Assembly (NCBI RefSeq): GCF_012843705.1
Contig: NZ_JABAFQ010000002.1
Location: 186,001-250,000 of the forward strand
Reading direction: 5' to 3'
Source of the DNA: Fusobacterium sp. FSA-380-WT-3A
Lineage (GTDB): Bacteria; Fusobacteriota; Fusobacteriia; Fusobacteriales; Fusobacteriaceae
DNA length: 64,000 nucleotides
Below the pieces are notes generated by a model. The model had not been told where the DNA came from and did no database searches. It was given only the letters and a program-made list of their open reading frames with translations. This document shows positions 1 through 8,154 of the stretch, piece by piece (within the stretch, counting starts at the first letter, position 1; the number at the start of each line of letters is the position of its first letter). A program made the position numbers and the translations under genes.

Positions 1-520
1 TTTTCATAAGTTTTTTAGTATAAATTGCATTTTCTTTAGTATTTCTACTTTTTTCTTCTAATATAATATCCTTTTCTGGTATTCCCAAATCAATTAATTC
101 TTTCTTATATACAGAACTTTCACTCACTACTTTTTCTAATACTTTCCCACCTGTAATATATATTGGTTTAGGATTTTTGTTATAAAGTTTAGCTACTGTA
201 ATAATTCTTTCTACTGCTTCTTGTCCTGGTATTATTCCCATTAAAGTATTACTTCTTATTCCACCACAAAGAAGTATATAACTATCCATATCTTCAATTT
301 TATATTCCAAATTTACATTTGTTTTTTCAAGAGAAATTATAGGTTTAGATATGAAGAAATCACAAGAAAATAAATATAAAACAGTTCCTAATAAAAAAGA
401 AAAAATTCCTAATTTTATTTTTTTATTTTTTAAAAATAAAATTCCAAACATTATAAATCCTAAAATAAATATTAAAGGTGAAAATATTAAAAGTGATATT
501 ATTTTTACAATATAAAACAT
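1..520 (-). CDS. DUF218 / YdcF-like membrane protein, partial (C-terminus beyond window edge)
   Basis: About 173 residues are visible; the gene runs off the left edge. The N-terminus has two hydrophobic segments (about residues 3-30 and 38-58). They are followed by a DUF218-type domain recognisable from YILLCGG, an ERI helix, YITGG and a S-x-NT-x-ENA motif. Members of this family (SanA, ElyC, YdcF) are envelope-associated proteins of poorly defined chemistry. I chose the ATG at 520 because GGAG lies six bases before it; an in-frame ATG at 532 has no binding site. The gene lies just beyond the pyrE terminator and probably has its own promoter in the A+T-rich gap (a TATAAT-like box is present), but I cannot define it. 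Confidence 0.75.
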   Translation of the reverse strand, partial: MFYIVKIISLLIFSPLIFILGFIMFGILFLKNKKIKLGIFSFLLGTVLYLFSCDFFISKPIISLEKTNVNLEYKIEDMDSYILLCGGIRSNTLMGIIPGQEAVERIITVAKLYNKNPKPIYITGGKVLEKVVSESSVYKKELIDLGIPEKDIILEEKSRNTKENAIYTKKLMK

Positions 521-570
521 TTCTTTCTCCATAATAATTTTTTATAAATTATATTATAAATTTTTATATA

Positions 571-598
571 AAAAATAGGTCAGAATCATCTGACCTAT
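571..598 (-). terminator. Terminator of the pyr operon
   Basis: A perfect 10-bp stem (575-584 with 589-598, loop of four) is followed on the minus strand by a T-rich run. It lies just after the pyrE stop codon and separates the pyrimidine operon from the DUF218 gene. Confidence 0.9.
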
Positions 599-620
599 CA
601 ATTATTTAATTTAGTGTTTA

Positions 621-1244
621 TTACACACCCCAAGTATTAGGTGATTTATTCCATTTTAAAGCTATTTCTTGTTCTTCTTCAGTTAAGTATTTTTGTTCTG
701 TTGCTAATCCAATTAAAGTTGTAAAATCAGATATATTTGTTAATTTTACTCCAGCATTAGCAAAATTTTCTTCAGCTTTTGTAAATTGATATGAGAATAT
801 TGCTACAACTTCAACTTCAGTAGCTCCAGCTTCTTTAGCAGCTTGAACAGCTTTTATAGAACTTCCTCCAGTAGAAATTAAATCTTCTATAACAATTACT
901 TTTTTCCCTTCAAAATCTGCCCCTTCAATTTGTCTTCCAGCTCCATGGTCTTTTTTCTCAGAACGAATATATGCCATTGGAACATTTAATCTTTCAGCTA
1001 TAAAAGCAGCCCAAGGAATTCCAGCTGTTGCTGTACCAGCTATTACATCAAACTCTTTTTCTTTTAAAACTTCGATAAATCCATCAACTACAACCTTTCT
1101 TTCTTCTGGATATCCTATCATTTTTCTATTATCACAATATATTGGACTTTTTATTCCAGATACAAAAGTAAATGGTTGTCCTACATTTAATTTTACAGCT
1201 CCTACAGATAATAATGAATGTGCTACTCCTCTTGCTCTATCCAT
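621..1244 (-). CDS. pyrE: Orotate phosphoribosyltransferase
   Basis: This 207-residue enzyme transfers phosphoribose from PRPP to orotate to give OMP, the fifth step of cytosolic UMP synthesis. The PRPP-binding loop is clear (VIVIEDLISTGGSS, residues about 116-129), as is the lysine-rich RSEKKDHG loop near 94-101 that contacts PRPP in this family. The length is normal. It is the last gene of the pyr operon, three bases after the pyrC stop, and is followed directly by the operon terminator. The start ATG has a modest GGAAGTG binding site overlapping the end of pyrC, so translational coupling is likely. Confidence 0.97.
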   Translation of the reverse strand: MDRARGVAHSLLSVGAVKLNVGQPFTFVSGIKSPIYCDNRKMIGYPEERKVVVDGFIEVLKEKEFDVIAGTATAGIPWAAFIAERLNVPMAYIRSEKKDHGAGRQIEGADFEGKKVIVIEDLISTGGSSIKAVQAAKEAGATEVEVVAIFSYQFTKAEENFANAGVKLTNISDFTTLIGLATEQKYLTEEEQEIALKWNKSPNTWGV

Positions 1245-1247
1245 CTT

Positions 1248-2444
1248 TTACATCACTTCCTTACCAATTTTTTTATTAATAAATTTTTTATTATTATATA
1301 CTATATTTCCTCTTACAATTGTTGTAAGAACTTCTCCACCTTTTAAGAATCCCTCATAAGGTGTCCATCCACATTTAGATACGACATCTTCTTTTTTTAT
1401 TCTTTCTGTTGTTTCTAAATTAATAATTACTAAATCTGCATCATATCCAATTTCTAGTTTACCTTTATTTTTTATATTAAATATTTTCGCAGTATTTTCA
1501 CTCATTATTCTTGTTAAATCAGTTAAAGTTATTCTTCCACCAGCTACACCTTTTAACATCATTTCTAAAGAATGTTCAACCCCTGGTATTCCAAAAGTTA
1601 ATTTTTCTAATTTTTCTTCTAATTTATGGGGAGCATGGTCTGTTCCTATTGTATCAATAGTCCCATCTATTATCCCTTCCCATAAAGCTTCATTGTCTTC
1701 TTTTGTTTTTAACTCAGGTTTCATTCTTAGAAGAGAATTCTTTAAAACATCTTTTTCATTTAAAAATAAATGGTGTGGTGTAACCTCTCCATATATCTTT
1801 AAACCTTTTTTCTTTCCAATTCTTACCATTTCAACTTCTTCTTTTGTAGATAAATGACAAAGATATACTGGAGTTCCTGTTTTTTCAGAAAGTTCTATAG
1901 CCTTTTGTACCATCTCTCCTTCTGCATGTACTCCTACTAATTTAGAAGCTCTAAAAATATTTTCTAATATTTTTTCATCTTCAACTAACATATTTCCTGT
2001 TGAAACATTCATAAAAACTTTTGTAGCTACTACTAAATCTTTAACTTTTTCTACTTCTGTGCTATTATCTAGTTTACTTCCACCAAAATAAAATCCATAG
2101 TTCACATAACTTCTTCCAACAGCATCTTTTTTCTTTTTTAGAAGTTCCTCTTCAGTTATTGTATTTGGAATTGTATTTGGCATATCAAAAAAAGTTGTAA
2201 CTCCACCTTTAGCACATGCTTTACTTCCTGTTTCAAAATCTTCTTTATGAGTAAGTCCTGGGTCTCTCATATGTACATGAGGGTCTATTATCCCTGGAAT
2301 TATATAATGACCTTTTGCATCTAAAATTTCCTCTTCCTCTTTTATGATTTCATCAGAAATTTCAACAATTTTTTCATTTTCTATTAATATATCTTTAAAT
2401 TTTATTTCTCCATCAATAACTACTAATCCATTTTTTATTAGCAT
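1248..2444 (-). CDS. pyrC: Dihydroorotase (type I)
   Basis: This zinc amidohydrolase of 398 residues cyclises carbamoyl-aspartate to dihydroorotate. Metal and catalytic residues are visible: H56-x-H58 and R60 in the PHVHMRDPG motif, H173 (GVHAEG), H197 (LCHLS) and D269 in GTDHAPH. K142 in the KVFMN-STGNM segment probably supplies the bridging carbamylated lysine, which some type I enzymes replace by aspartate; that is inference from position. The C-terminus re-enters the small beta domain typical of the family. It overlaps the end of pyrF by seven bases and has a GAGGG binding site. Confidence 0.96.
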   Translation of the reverse strand: MLIKNGLVVIDGEIKFKDILIENEKIVEISDEIIKEEEEILDAKGHYIIPGIIDPHVHMRDPGLTHKEDFETGSKACAKGGVTTFFDMPNTIPNTITEEELLKKKKDAVGRSYVNYGFYFGGSKLDNSTEVEKVKDLVVATKVFMNVSTGNMLVEDEKILENIFRASKLVGVHAEGEMVQKAIELSEKTGTPVYLCHLSTKEEVEMVRIGKKKGLKIYGEVTPHHLFLNEKDVLKNSLLRMKPELKTKEDNEALWEGIIDGTIDTIGTDHAPHKLEEKLEKLTFGIPGVEHSLEMMLKGVAGGRITLTDLTRIMSENTAKIFNIKNKGKLEIGYDADLVIINLETTERIKKEDVVSKCGWTPYEGFLKGGEVLTTIVRGNIVYNNKKFINKKIGKEVM

Positions 2445-3166
2445 AGATTTCCCTCTTTTAATCCTTCTTCTATCTCAGCTATTACCATTTTTGTAGCATT
2501 TACTGGGTCTTCGTTTTTAGTTATAGGTCTTCCAACTACTAAGAAATCACAACCATTTAACATAGCATCTTTTGGAGTCATTATTCTTGTTTGGTCATTA
2601 GTAGCTGACCAAGCTGGTCTTACTCCTGGACATACAGTTTTAAATTCTTTTCCTAAAGCTTCTTTTATATATTTAGCTTCCCATGGAGAACAAACTACTC
2701 CATCCATTCCAGCTTCTTTTGTAAGTCTTGCTAGATTCATAGCTAATTCTTTTATACTTACTTCAGTCATAAATGTTTCTTTTACTTCTTCTTCTGATAA
2801 ACTTGTAAGAATAGTTACAGCTATTAATAAAGATTTATCATTTATTTTTTTAGCTTCTTCAACTACTTTAGACATCATTTTTTTTCCACCAGAAGCATGT
2901 ACATTAAACATAAATACATTTTCTTTAGCAGCAAATACAGAAGCCATAGCTGTAGTATTAGGAATATCATGGAATTTTAAATCTAAAAATATTTTTTTCC
3001 CTTTTTCAGCTAAATACTCTACCATTTTTCCTTTAGAATTTAAAAATAATTCAAGACCAACTTTATAAAAAGAAGCTGTGTCTCCTAATTTTTCTACTAA
3101 TTCAACTGCTTTATCCATTGTTGGAAAATCTAAAGCTATTATTAATCTATCTTTTGCATTTATCAT
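2438..3166 (-). CDS. pyrF: Orotidine 5'-phosphate decarboxylase
   Basis: Catalyses the last step to UMP, decarboxylation of OMP. The 242-residue TIM barrel shows the catalytic tetrad segment D62-x-K64-x2-D67 (DLKFHD) plus D13 and K35. The phosphate-gripping C-terminal part (VVGRPIT) is present. The length is normal for the bacterial group of about 240 residues. It lies between pyrD and pyrC in the operon, with an AAGGAG binding site seven bases from the ATG. Confidence 0.97.
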   Translation of the reverse strand: MINAKDRLIIALDFPTMDKAVELVEKLGDTASFYKVGLELFLNSKGKMVEYLAEKGKKIFLDLKFHDIPNTTAMASVFAAKENVFMFNVHASGGKKMMSKVVEEAKKINDKSLLIAVTILTSLSEEEVKETFMTEVSIKELAMNLARLTKEAGMDGVVCSPWEAKYIKEALGKEFKTVCPGVRPAWSATNDQTRIMTPKDAMLNGCDFLVVGRPITKNEDPVNATKMVIAEIEEGLKEGNLC

Positions 3167-3200
3167 TTTTATCTCTCCTTAAACTTTATTTTTAATTTTA

Positions 3201-4127
3201 TTATTTTTTAAAAGCCATTCCTCTTATATCTTGTAAATTTTCTAAATTATTTTCTTCTACATATCTTTCTAATCCTTCTTTTACCTCAACAGGTAACATT
3301 GGATTAGGGAATATTCCTGTTCCTATTGATACCATAGTTGCTCCAGCCATAATAAATTCTATAGCATCTTCATAAGAATTTATTCCTCCCATTCCAACTA
3401 TAGGAATATTTACATTTTGAGCTACTTGATATACCATTCTTACAGCTACTGGTTTTACAGCTGGTCCTGAAAGTCCTCCCATAGTATTTCCTAATATTGG
3501 TTTTCCTGTTTTTATATCTATTCTCATACCTAAAAGAGTATTTATCATAGATATAGCATCAGCTCCGTTGGCTTCTACTATTTTTGCTATTTCTACTATA
3601 TTAGTTACATTTGGAGAAAGTTTTACTATTAATGGTTTTTTAGTTAAAACTTTTTTAACCTCTCTAGTTGTTCTTCCAGCCACTTCTGGATTAGCTCCAA
3701 AAGCCATTCCTCCATCTTTTACATTAGGACAAGAGATATTTAATTCAACTAAAGCTATTTCTTCTATCTCATTTACCCTTTTTGCTATTTCAACATATTG
3801 TTCTACTGTACTTCCATTTATATTAACAATTAAATTTGTTGTAACCCCCTCTTTTTTTAATTTTGGGATTATTTCTTTTTCAAATACATCTATTCCAGGA
3901 TTTTCAAGTCCAACACAATTTAATATTCCACTGGGAGTTTCAGCAATTCTTGGTCCCATATTTCCTGTTCTTGGCTCTAGTGTAAGTCCTTTTAATACAA
4001 TTCCACCTAATTCATTAGGATTAAAATAATCTTTATATTCTAATCCAAAACCAAAACATCCAGAAGATGTAAGAATTGGATTATCAAATTCAACTCCTAA
4101 AAAGTTAACTTTTAACTTATTACTCAT
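3201..4127 (-). CDS. pyrD: Dihydroorotate dehydrogenase, class 1B catalytic subunit
   Basis: FMN enzyme oxidising dihydroorotate to orotate; class 1B members pass electrons to NAD through PyrK, encoded just upstream. The active-site motif NISCPNVKDGG carries the class 1 cysteine base (C133 counting from the start used here). The ATG at 4127 is chosen because a strong TAAGGGGGG site lies seven bases upstream. An earlier in-frame ATG (4154) would sit inside the end of pyrK and has no binding site. The resulting protein is 308 residues, normal for the class. Only 13 bases separate it from the pyrK stop codon, so coupled expression of the two subunits is expected. Confidence 0.96.
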   Translation of the reverse strand: MSNKLKVNFLGVEFDNPILTSSGCFGFGLEYKDYFNPNELGGIVLKGLTLEPRTGNMGPRIAETPSGILNCVGLENPGIDVFEKEIIPKLKKEGVTTNLIVNINGSTVEQYVEIAKRVNEIEEIALVELNISCPNVKDGGMAFGANPEVAGRTTREVKKVLTKKPLIVKLSPNVTNIVEIAKIVEANGADAISMINTLLGMRIDIKTGKPILGNTMGGLSGPAVKPVAVRMVYQVAQNVNIPIVGMGGINSYEDAIEFIMAGATMVSIGTGIFPNPMLPVEVKEGLERYVEENNLENLQDIRGMAFKK

Positions 4128-4140
4128 TCTATTTCCCCCC

Positions 4141-4944
4141 TTATTTACATCCACATGGTTCTAGATTTTTTGGATTAATATCTATTATCACTCTACTATC
4201 AAAAACAGGTCCATCATGACAAACTTTTTTCATTCCTTCATTAGTTAAGATTGAACATCCTACACAAGCTTTTACTCCACAAGCCATTCTCTCTTCTAAA
4301 GAAACTTCACAATATACTCCAAATTCTTGTGCTGTTTTACCTACAAATTCTAACATTTTGTGAGGTCCACAAGTATAAACTCCATCTATTCCACCTTTTT
4401 CTAATAAAGTTCTTAATGGCATAGTTACATTTCCTTTTATTCCTAAAGAACCATCATCAGTAGTTATATATGTTTCAATTCCTTCAAGATTTATATTATT
4501 TATTATTTCTAAAGCACCTTTATTTCTTCCACCACAAATATAGATTACTTTATTTCCATTTTCTTTTAATCTTTCTATAAGAAGTTTTGTAGGAGCTATT
4601 CCCATTCCTCCACCAACAACTATAATTGTTTTATTCTCAATATCAGTTGTAAATCCATTTCCTAATGGCCCTTGAATATTTAAAGTATCTCCCTCTTTTA
4701 AGTTTGCAAATTCTTTTGTACCTAAACCTTTTACTTCATAATAAAACTCTAAAATATTTTCTGATTTATTAATGTAGTGTAAACTTATAGGTCTTCTAAG
4801 GATTGTCCCTTGCCCTTTACATTGTAACATATAAAACTGTCCAGCTTTTGCTACATTGATAGACTTCTCTCCTTTTAATTTCATTAGATAATAAGTACCA
4901 AAAACTTGCTTATTTTCTAAAACTTTGCAATCTTCTAAAAACAT
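4141..4944 (-). CDS. pyrK: Dihydroorotate dehydrogenase B, electron-transfer subunit
   Basis: The 267-residue flavoprotein partner of class 1B PyrD carries electrons from FMN to NAD+ through FAD and a [2Fe-2S] cluster. A ferredoxin-reductase-like FAD domain (RRPIS near 50-54) and NAD domain (GGGMGIAP near 111-118) precede the cluster cysteines C222, C227, C230 and C242. Its presence immediately before pyrD confirms the class 1B, NAD-linked enzyme rather than a quinone- or fumarate-linked one. Confidence 0.96.
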   Translation of the reverse strand: MFLEDCKVLENKQVFGTYYLMKLKGEKSINVAKAGQFYMLQCKGQGTILRRPISLHYINKSENILEFYYEVKGLGTKEFANLKEGDTLNIQGPLGNGFTTDIENKTIIVVGGGMGIAPTKLLIERLKENGNKVIYICGGRNKGALEIINNINLEGIETYITTDDGSLGIKGNVTMPLRTLLEKGGIDGVYTCGPHKMLEFVGKTAQEFGVYCEVSLEERMACGVKACVGCSILTNEGMKKVCHDGPVFDSRVIIDINPKNLEPCGCK

Positions 4945-4953
4945 ATTCTCCTC

Positions 4954-6024
4954 CTATTTTTTTATCTCTCTTCCACAATAATAACAGAATGTTTTACCAT
5001 TTATTATTTCTATCTTATTATCTGTTTGTTCAAATTTTGTTATACAATTATGATTTTCACAAACTTGTTCTTTTGAATAAATTATTTCATTTTTTTCTTT
5101 TTCTTTATAGTTTATATTTAATTTGTCAAGAGCTATCCCTATCATTGCTTCTCTAATAGGCACTCCATTTTTAGCTTGTTTAAAGTATAAAGCATGTTTT
5201 GTGTCATCTAAATCTATATTTATTTCATTTACTCTTGGTAAAGGATGTAAAATTATCATATTTTCTTTACATTTTCCAATAATTGTATCTTTTGAAATAA
5301 TATATACATCTTTTAATTTTTCATATAATTCAGGTTTTTCAAATCTTTCTCTTTGAATTCTAGTCATATAAAGAACATCTACTTCTTTTAAAATTTCTTT
5401 ATAGTCACTGACTAATTCATATTCAATTCCTTTTTCTTCTAATTCATCTATTATCTCTTTTGTAATTTGTAACTCATCTGGTGCTACAAAATAGAATTTT
5501 TTACATTGAAATTTTGAAAGAGCTTTTGCTAATGAGTGAACTGTTCTTCCATATTTTAAATCTCCTACAAAAGCTGTAACTAATCCATCAAGAGTTCCAA
5601 ATTCTTTTTTTATTGTATATAAATCTAAAAGAGTTTGACTAGGATGTTCATTAGCTCCATCTCCAGCATTTATAACTGGTATATCAGATACATCTCCAGC
5701 AAATTTTGCTGCTCCATCTCTTAAATGTCTCATTATTACAATATCAGAATATCCATTTATCATCTTTATAGTGTCTCTTAAACTTTCTCCTTTTTTTAAA
5801 GAAGTAGCATCTGGACTATCAAACCCTAAAACTTTTGCTCCTATTCTAAAACAAGCTGATGTAAAAGATAATCTTGTTCTTGTAGAAGGCTCAAAGAAAA
5901 GAGTCGCAGCTATTTTATTATGAATTAACTCTTGTTTTGGGTCTTTCTCTAATTCTTCAGCTCTTTTTAAGATTTCTAAAATTTCTTCTCTGTCAAATTC
6001 TTTCATTGAAATAAAGTTTCTCAC
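4954..6024 (-). CDS. pyrB: Aspartate carbamoyltransferase with C-terminal PyrI-like zinc domain
   Basis: Residues 1 to about 302 are a complete ATCase catalytic chain, with the carbamoyl-phosphate loop FFEPSTRTR (43-51), HPSQT and HPLPR. A linker and about 35 extra residues follow, holding four cysteines as C322-x4-C327-x19-C347-x2-C350. That is the spacing style of the zinc domain of the separate regulatory chain PyrI (x4, x23, x2 in E. coli). The nucleotide-binding half of PyrI is missing. The start is GTG at 6024, with AAAGGGG six bases before it; the attenuator hairpin ends 17 bases upstream. It is the first enzyme gene of the operon. Catalytic function is near certain; the role of the tail is inferred to be trimer-trimer contact. 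Confidence 0.95.
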   Translation of the reverse strand: MRNFISMKEFDREEILEILKRAEELEKDPKQELIHNKIAATLFFEPSTRTRLSFTSACFRIGAKVLGFDSPDATSLKKGESLRDTIKMINGYSDIVIMRHLRDGAAKFAGDVSDIPVINAGDGANEHPSQTLLDLYTIKKEFGTLDGLVTAFVGDLKYGRTVHSLAKALSKFQCKKFYFVAPDELQITKEIIDELEEKGIEYELVSDYKEILKEVDVLYMTRIQRERFEKPELYEKLKDVYIISKDTIIGKCKENMIILHPLPRVNEINIDLDDTKHALYFKQAKNGVPIREAMIGIALDKLNINYKEKEKNEIIYSKEQVCENHNCITKFEQTDNKIEIINGKTFCYYCGREIKK

Positions 6025-6040
6025 AGCTATCCCCTTTCAT

Positions 6041-6084
6041 AAAAAAAGGAATAAAAATTACAATTTTAGTAATTCCTATTCCTT
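6041..6084 (-). terminator. Transcription attenuator before pyrB
   Basis: On the minus strand an 8-bp outer stem and a 6-bp inner stem, separated by a two-base mismatch, enclose a seven-base loop (arms 6077-6084/6046-6053 and 6069-6074/6056-6061). Seven Ts follow directly. It lies between the promoter and pyrB, so RNA polymerase must read through it to express the operon. The stop codon of the leader reading frame falls in the loop. A ribosome finishing the leader would therefore cover the first arm and prevent the hairpin. Confidence 0.85.
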
Positions 6085-6185
6085 GAAATATTAAAATAAT
6101 TATAAATGGTGTATTGAAAAATAAAAAGATTTAAAAAATTTTCTTTATAAAAAAATTTTGAAAAATTTTTTATAAGTCCTTTCAT
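6066..6185 (-). CDS. Putative pyr operon leader peptide (39 residues)
   Basis: A short reading frame starting at ATG 6185, inside the transcript. A GGAGGG binding site lies 13 bases upstream, which is longer than usual. It is rich in Phe, Tyr and Asn codons, and its RNA contains many runs of four to seven uridines. It stops with TAA at 6066-6068, in the loop of the attenuator. This matches the architecture of the E. coli pyrBI leader (uridine-rich pause region, ribosome chasing polymerase, stop at the attenuator), although the peptide sequence is unrelated. The longer frame starting at 6257 is excluded because that start lies in the -35 box. Confidence 0.55.
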   Translation of the reverse strand: MKGLIKNFSKFFYKENFLNLFIFQYTIYNYFNISRNRNY

Positions 6186-6228
6186 TGTGTTTTCAATACC
6201 CTCCTTTTGTTTTTTCACAATTTTAGAG

Positions 6229-6257
6229 ATTATATCACATTTTTCTTTTTTATTCAA
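6229..6257 (-). promoter_or_regulatory. pyr operon promoter
   Basis: -35 TTGAAT (6252-6257), 17-bp spacer, extended -10 TGATATAAT with TATAAT at 6229-6234. Transcription would start near 6222 and give a leader of about 200 bases before pyrB. Confidence 0.85.
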
Positions 6258-6295
6258 GAATATTTTTGGACTATTACTAAAAATTTTATTATTCT

Positions 6296-8083
6296 TTATT
6301 TTTCATACTTTCTACATTTATTATACACTTTTTCATCTACCATAGCAACTATATATATTCCTTCATTTTGATATTCTTCTGATAAAACAGAACTATTATT
6401 ATGAATATATGCTGATACATAAGTATCTGTATAAGGAATTATATATTCTACTTTTCTTAAATCTTCTGGTAATTTTTCTATTGCTTTTTCTAATAATAAA
6501 TCTACATTTATATTTTCTTTTGCACTTATTCTTACTGTTTCATAAGTTGATAATTTTTCCTCTATCTCCAACAATTTTTCTTCAGTTATTTTATCTGTTT
6601 TATTAAGAGCTAATATTGTTGGCTTATCTTCACAACCAAGTTCTTTAAGAACTCCCTCTACAACAGAAATTTCTTTAAATAAATTTTCACTTGATGAGTC
6701 TACTACATGTATTAGTGTGTCTGAAAAAATTACTTCTTCTAATGTAGATTTAAAAGCTTCTACTAAGTCATGTGGAAGTTTTCTAATAAAACCAACTGTA
6801 TCTATCACAGCAACTTCTTTTTTATCTTTTAATTCTACAACTCTAACTGTGGTATCTAAAGTAGCAAATAACATATTTTCAGCGAAAACATCTTCTGTTT
6901 TATTACTATTATCTTTACAATAATTTTTTACAATTAAGTTTCTAAGAGTAGATTTTCCAACATTTGTATAACCTACTAAAGAAATTTTTCCCATATTAGA
7001 TTTCTCTCTTTTTTCTCTTTGAGTTCCTCTAATTTTTTTTATTTTTTCTAATTCTGTTTTCAAATTAGATATTTCATCTTTTATTTTTCTTCTATCTAAC
7101 TCTAGTTTTGTTTCTCCAAGCCCTCTATTCCCTAGACCTCCACCAATTCTAGATAACTCAGTTCCAAAACCTATTAATCTTGTTCCTTTATATTTTAATT
7201 CAGCTAATTTTACTTGAATTTTTGCTTCTTTTGTTCTAGCTCTTCTTCCAAAAATTTCTAATATCAAAGATGTTCTATCAATTACTCTACATCCTATATT
7301 ATCTTCTAAGTTTCTTATTTGTATTCCTGATAACTCTTCATCAAATATTATTAAATTAGCTGCCCTAATTTGTTTAGCTCTAGCAAGTTCTATTACTTTT
7401 CCACTTCCAATATAAAAACTTTTATCTATTTTACTTCCTTTTTGTAATATCATATGCACTGTTTCTATATCACAAGCACTAGCAAGTTCTTTTAACTCAT
7501 CTAAACTTTCTTGACTCTCTCTTCCAACTAAAATAGCATATTCTTTATAATCTTCATCTATATTTCTAGCTCTTAATTCTTTTTCAATTTCTTGAACTTT
7601 AGCTAAATAATTATAATCTTCTACAGTAGAAAGATTTTTAGATAAATACTCTTCATGTAAAATATTATTGTCTTGAACTTTACAAAATCCCATTGAAATT
7701 CCATTTATCTTTCCATCTTTATTAATTCCAATAGCTGAAATAGCATCTAATTTTAATTCTATAAGTGCTGAAATATCTACATCTGAAAGTTTTGGATTTC
7801 CATTTGGATGAGTATGAATAATTCTTATTCCACAAAGTTTTCTCTCTTTATACTCTACTTTTGGTAAAGTAGCACTTCCACTATCCCCTATATTGATATC
7901 TAAAATTTTTCCATTTCTATCTATTGCTATACTAATCTCTTTATTTATTAAAGTACTAATTTCTACAATTTTTAAAATAATATCTTCTCTTAAAAATTTT
8001 CCTTTTTCTATTTTTTCTTCAAATAAATTTTCAAGTTCTTTTAATAAATAATCTTTAACTCCTTGGATATTTCCACCTATCAT
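6296..8083 (-). CDS. hflX: GTPase HflX with N-terminal JAMM-like domain
   Basis: Residues from about 180 to the end form a ribosome-associated HflX GTPase: HflX N-domain, a coiled linker near 330-358, then the G domain with GYTNVGKST (371-379) and DTVGF (418-422). HflX splits stalled or hibernating ribosomes in studied bacteria. The first 140 residues are extra. They hold a JAMM/MPN metal motif, H90-x-H92-P with S100 and D103, and a possible catalytic E49. The total of 595 residues compares with about 410-430 for ordinary HflX. A good AGGAGG site precedes the ATG. No convincing promoter is seen between the proS terminator and this gene, so it may depend on read-through. Confidence 0.93.
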   Translation of the reverse strand: MIGGNIQGVKDYLLKELENLFEEKIEKGKFLREDIILKIVEISTLINKEISIAIDRNGKILDINIGDSGSATLPKVEYKERKLCGIRIIHTHPNGNPKLSDVDISALIELKLDAISAIGINKDGKINGISMGFCKVQDNNILHEEYLSKNLSTVEDYNYLAKVQEIEKELRARNIDEDYKEYAILVGRESQESLDELKELASACDIETVHMILQKGSKIDKSFYIGSGKVIELARAKQIRAANLIIFDEELSGIQIRNLEDNIGCRVIDRTSLILEIFGRRARTKEAKIQVKLAELKYKGTRLIGFGTELSRIGGGLGNRGLGETKLELDRRKIKDEISNLKTELEKIKKIRGTQREKREKSNMGKISLVGYTNVGKSTLRNLIVKNYCKDNSNKTEDVFAENMLFATLDTTVRVVELKDKKEVAVIDTVGFIRKLPHDLVEAFKSTLEEVIFSDTLIHVVDSSSENLFKEISVVEGVLKELGCEDKPTILALNKTDKITEEKLLEIEEKLSTYETVRISAKENINVDLLLEKAIEKLPEDLRKVEYIIPYTDTYVSAYIHNNSSVLSEEYQNEGIYIVAMVDEKVYNKCRKYEK

Positions 8084-8122
8084 TTTATCCTCCTATATTG
8101 ATTACTTATTTTTCTATTTTCT

Positions 8123-8148
8123 AAAAAGAACGACTAAAAAGTCGTTCT
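8123..8148 (-). terminator. Terminator after proS
   Basis: A perfect 9-bp stem (8127-8135 with 8140-8148) with a four-base loop, followed on the minus strand by five Ts. It lies between proS and hflX. Confidence 0.88.
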
Positions 8149-8154
8149 CTCTAA

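Noticed and set aside
3568-4029. Plus-strand frame of 153 codons opposite pyrD
   Set aside because: It mirrors the codons of a clear pyrD gene and has no binding site or family resemblance. The same holds for other antisense frames, such as those opposite secD, tctC, hflX and alaS.
4128-4154. Nine-codon N-terminal extension of pyrD
   Set aside because: It would overlap the end of pyrK and lacks a binding site; TAAGGGGGG serves the ATG at 4127.
6066-6257. 63-codon reading frame upstream of pyrB
   Set aside because: Its start codon lies inside the -35 box of the pyr promoter, so the full frame cannot be on that transcript. Only the internal 39-codon leader frame is retained.
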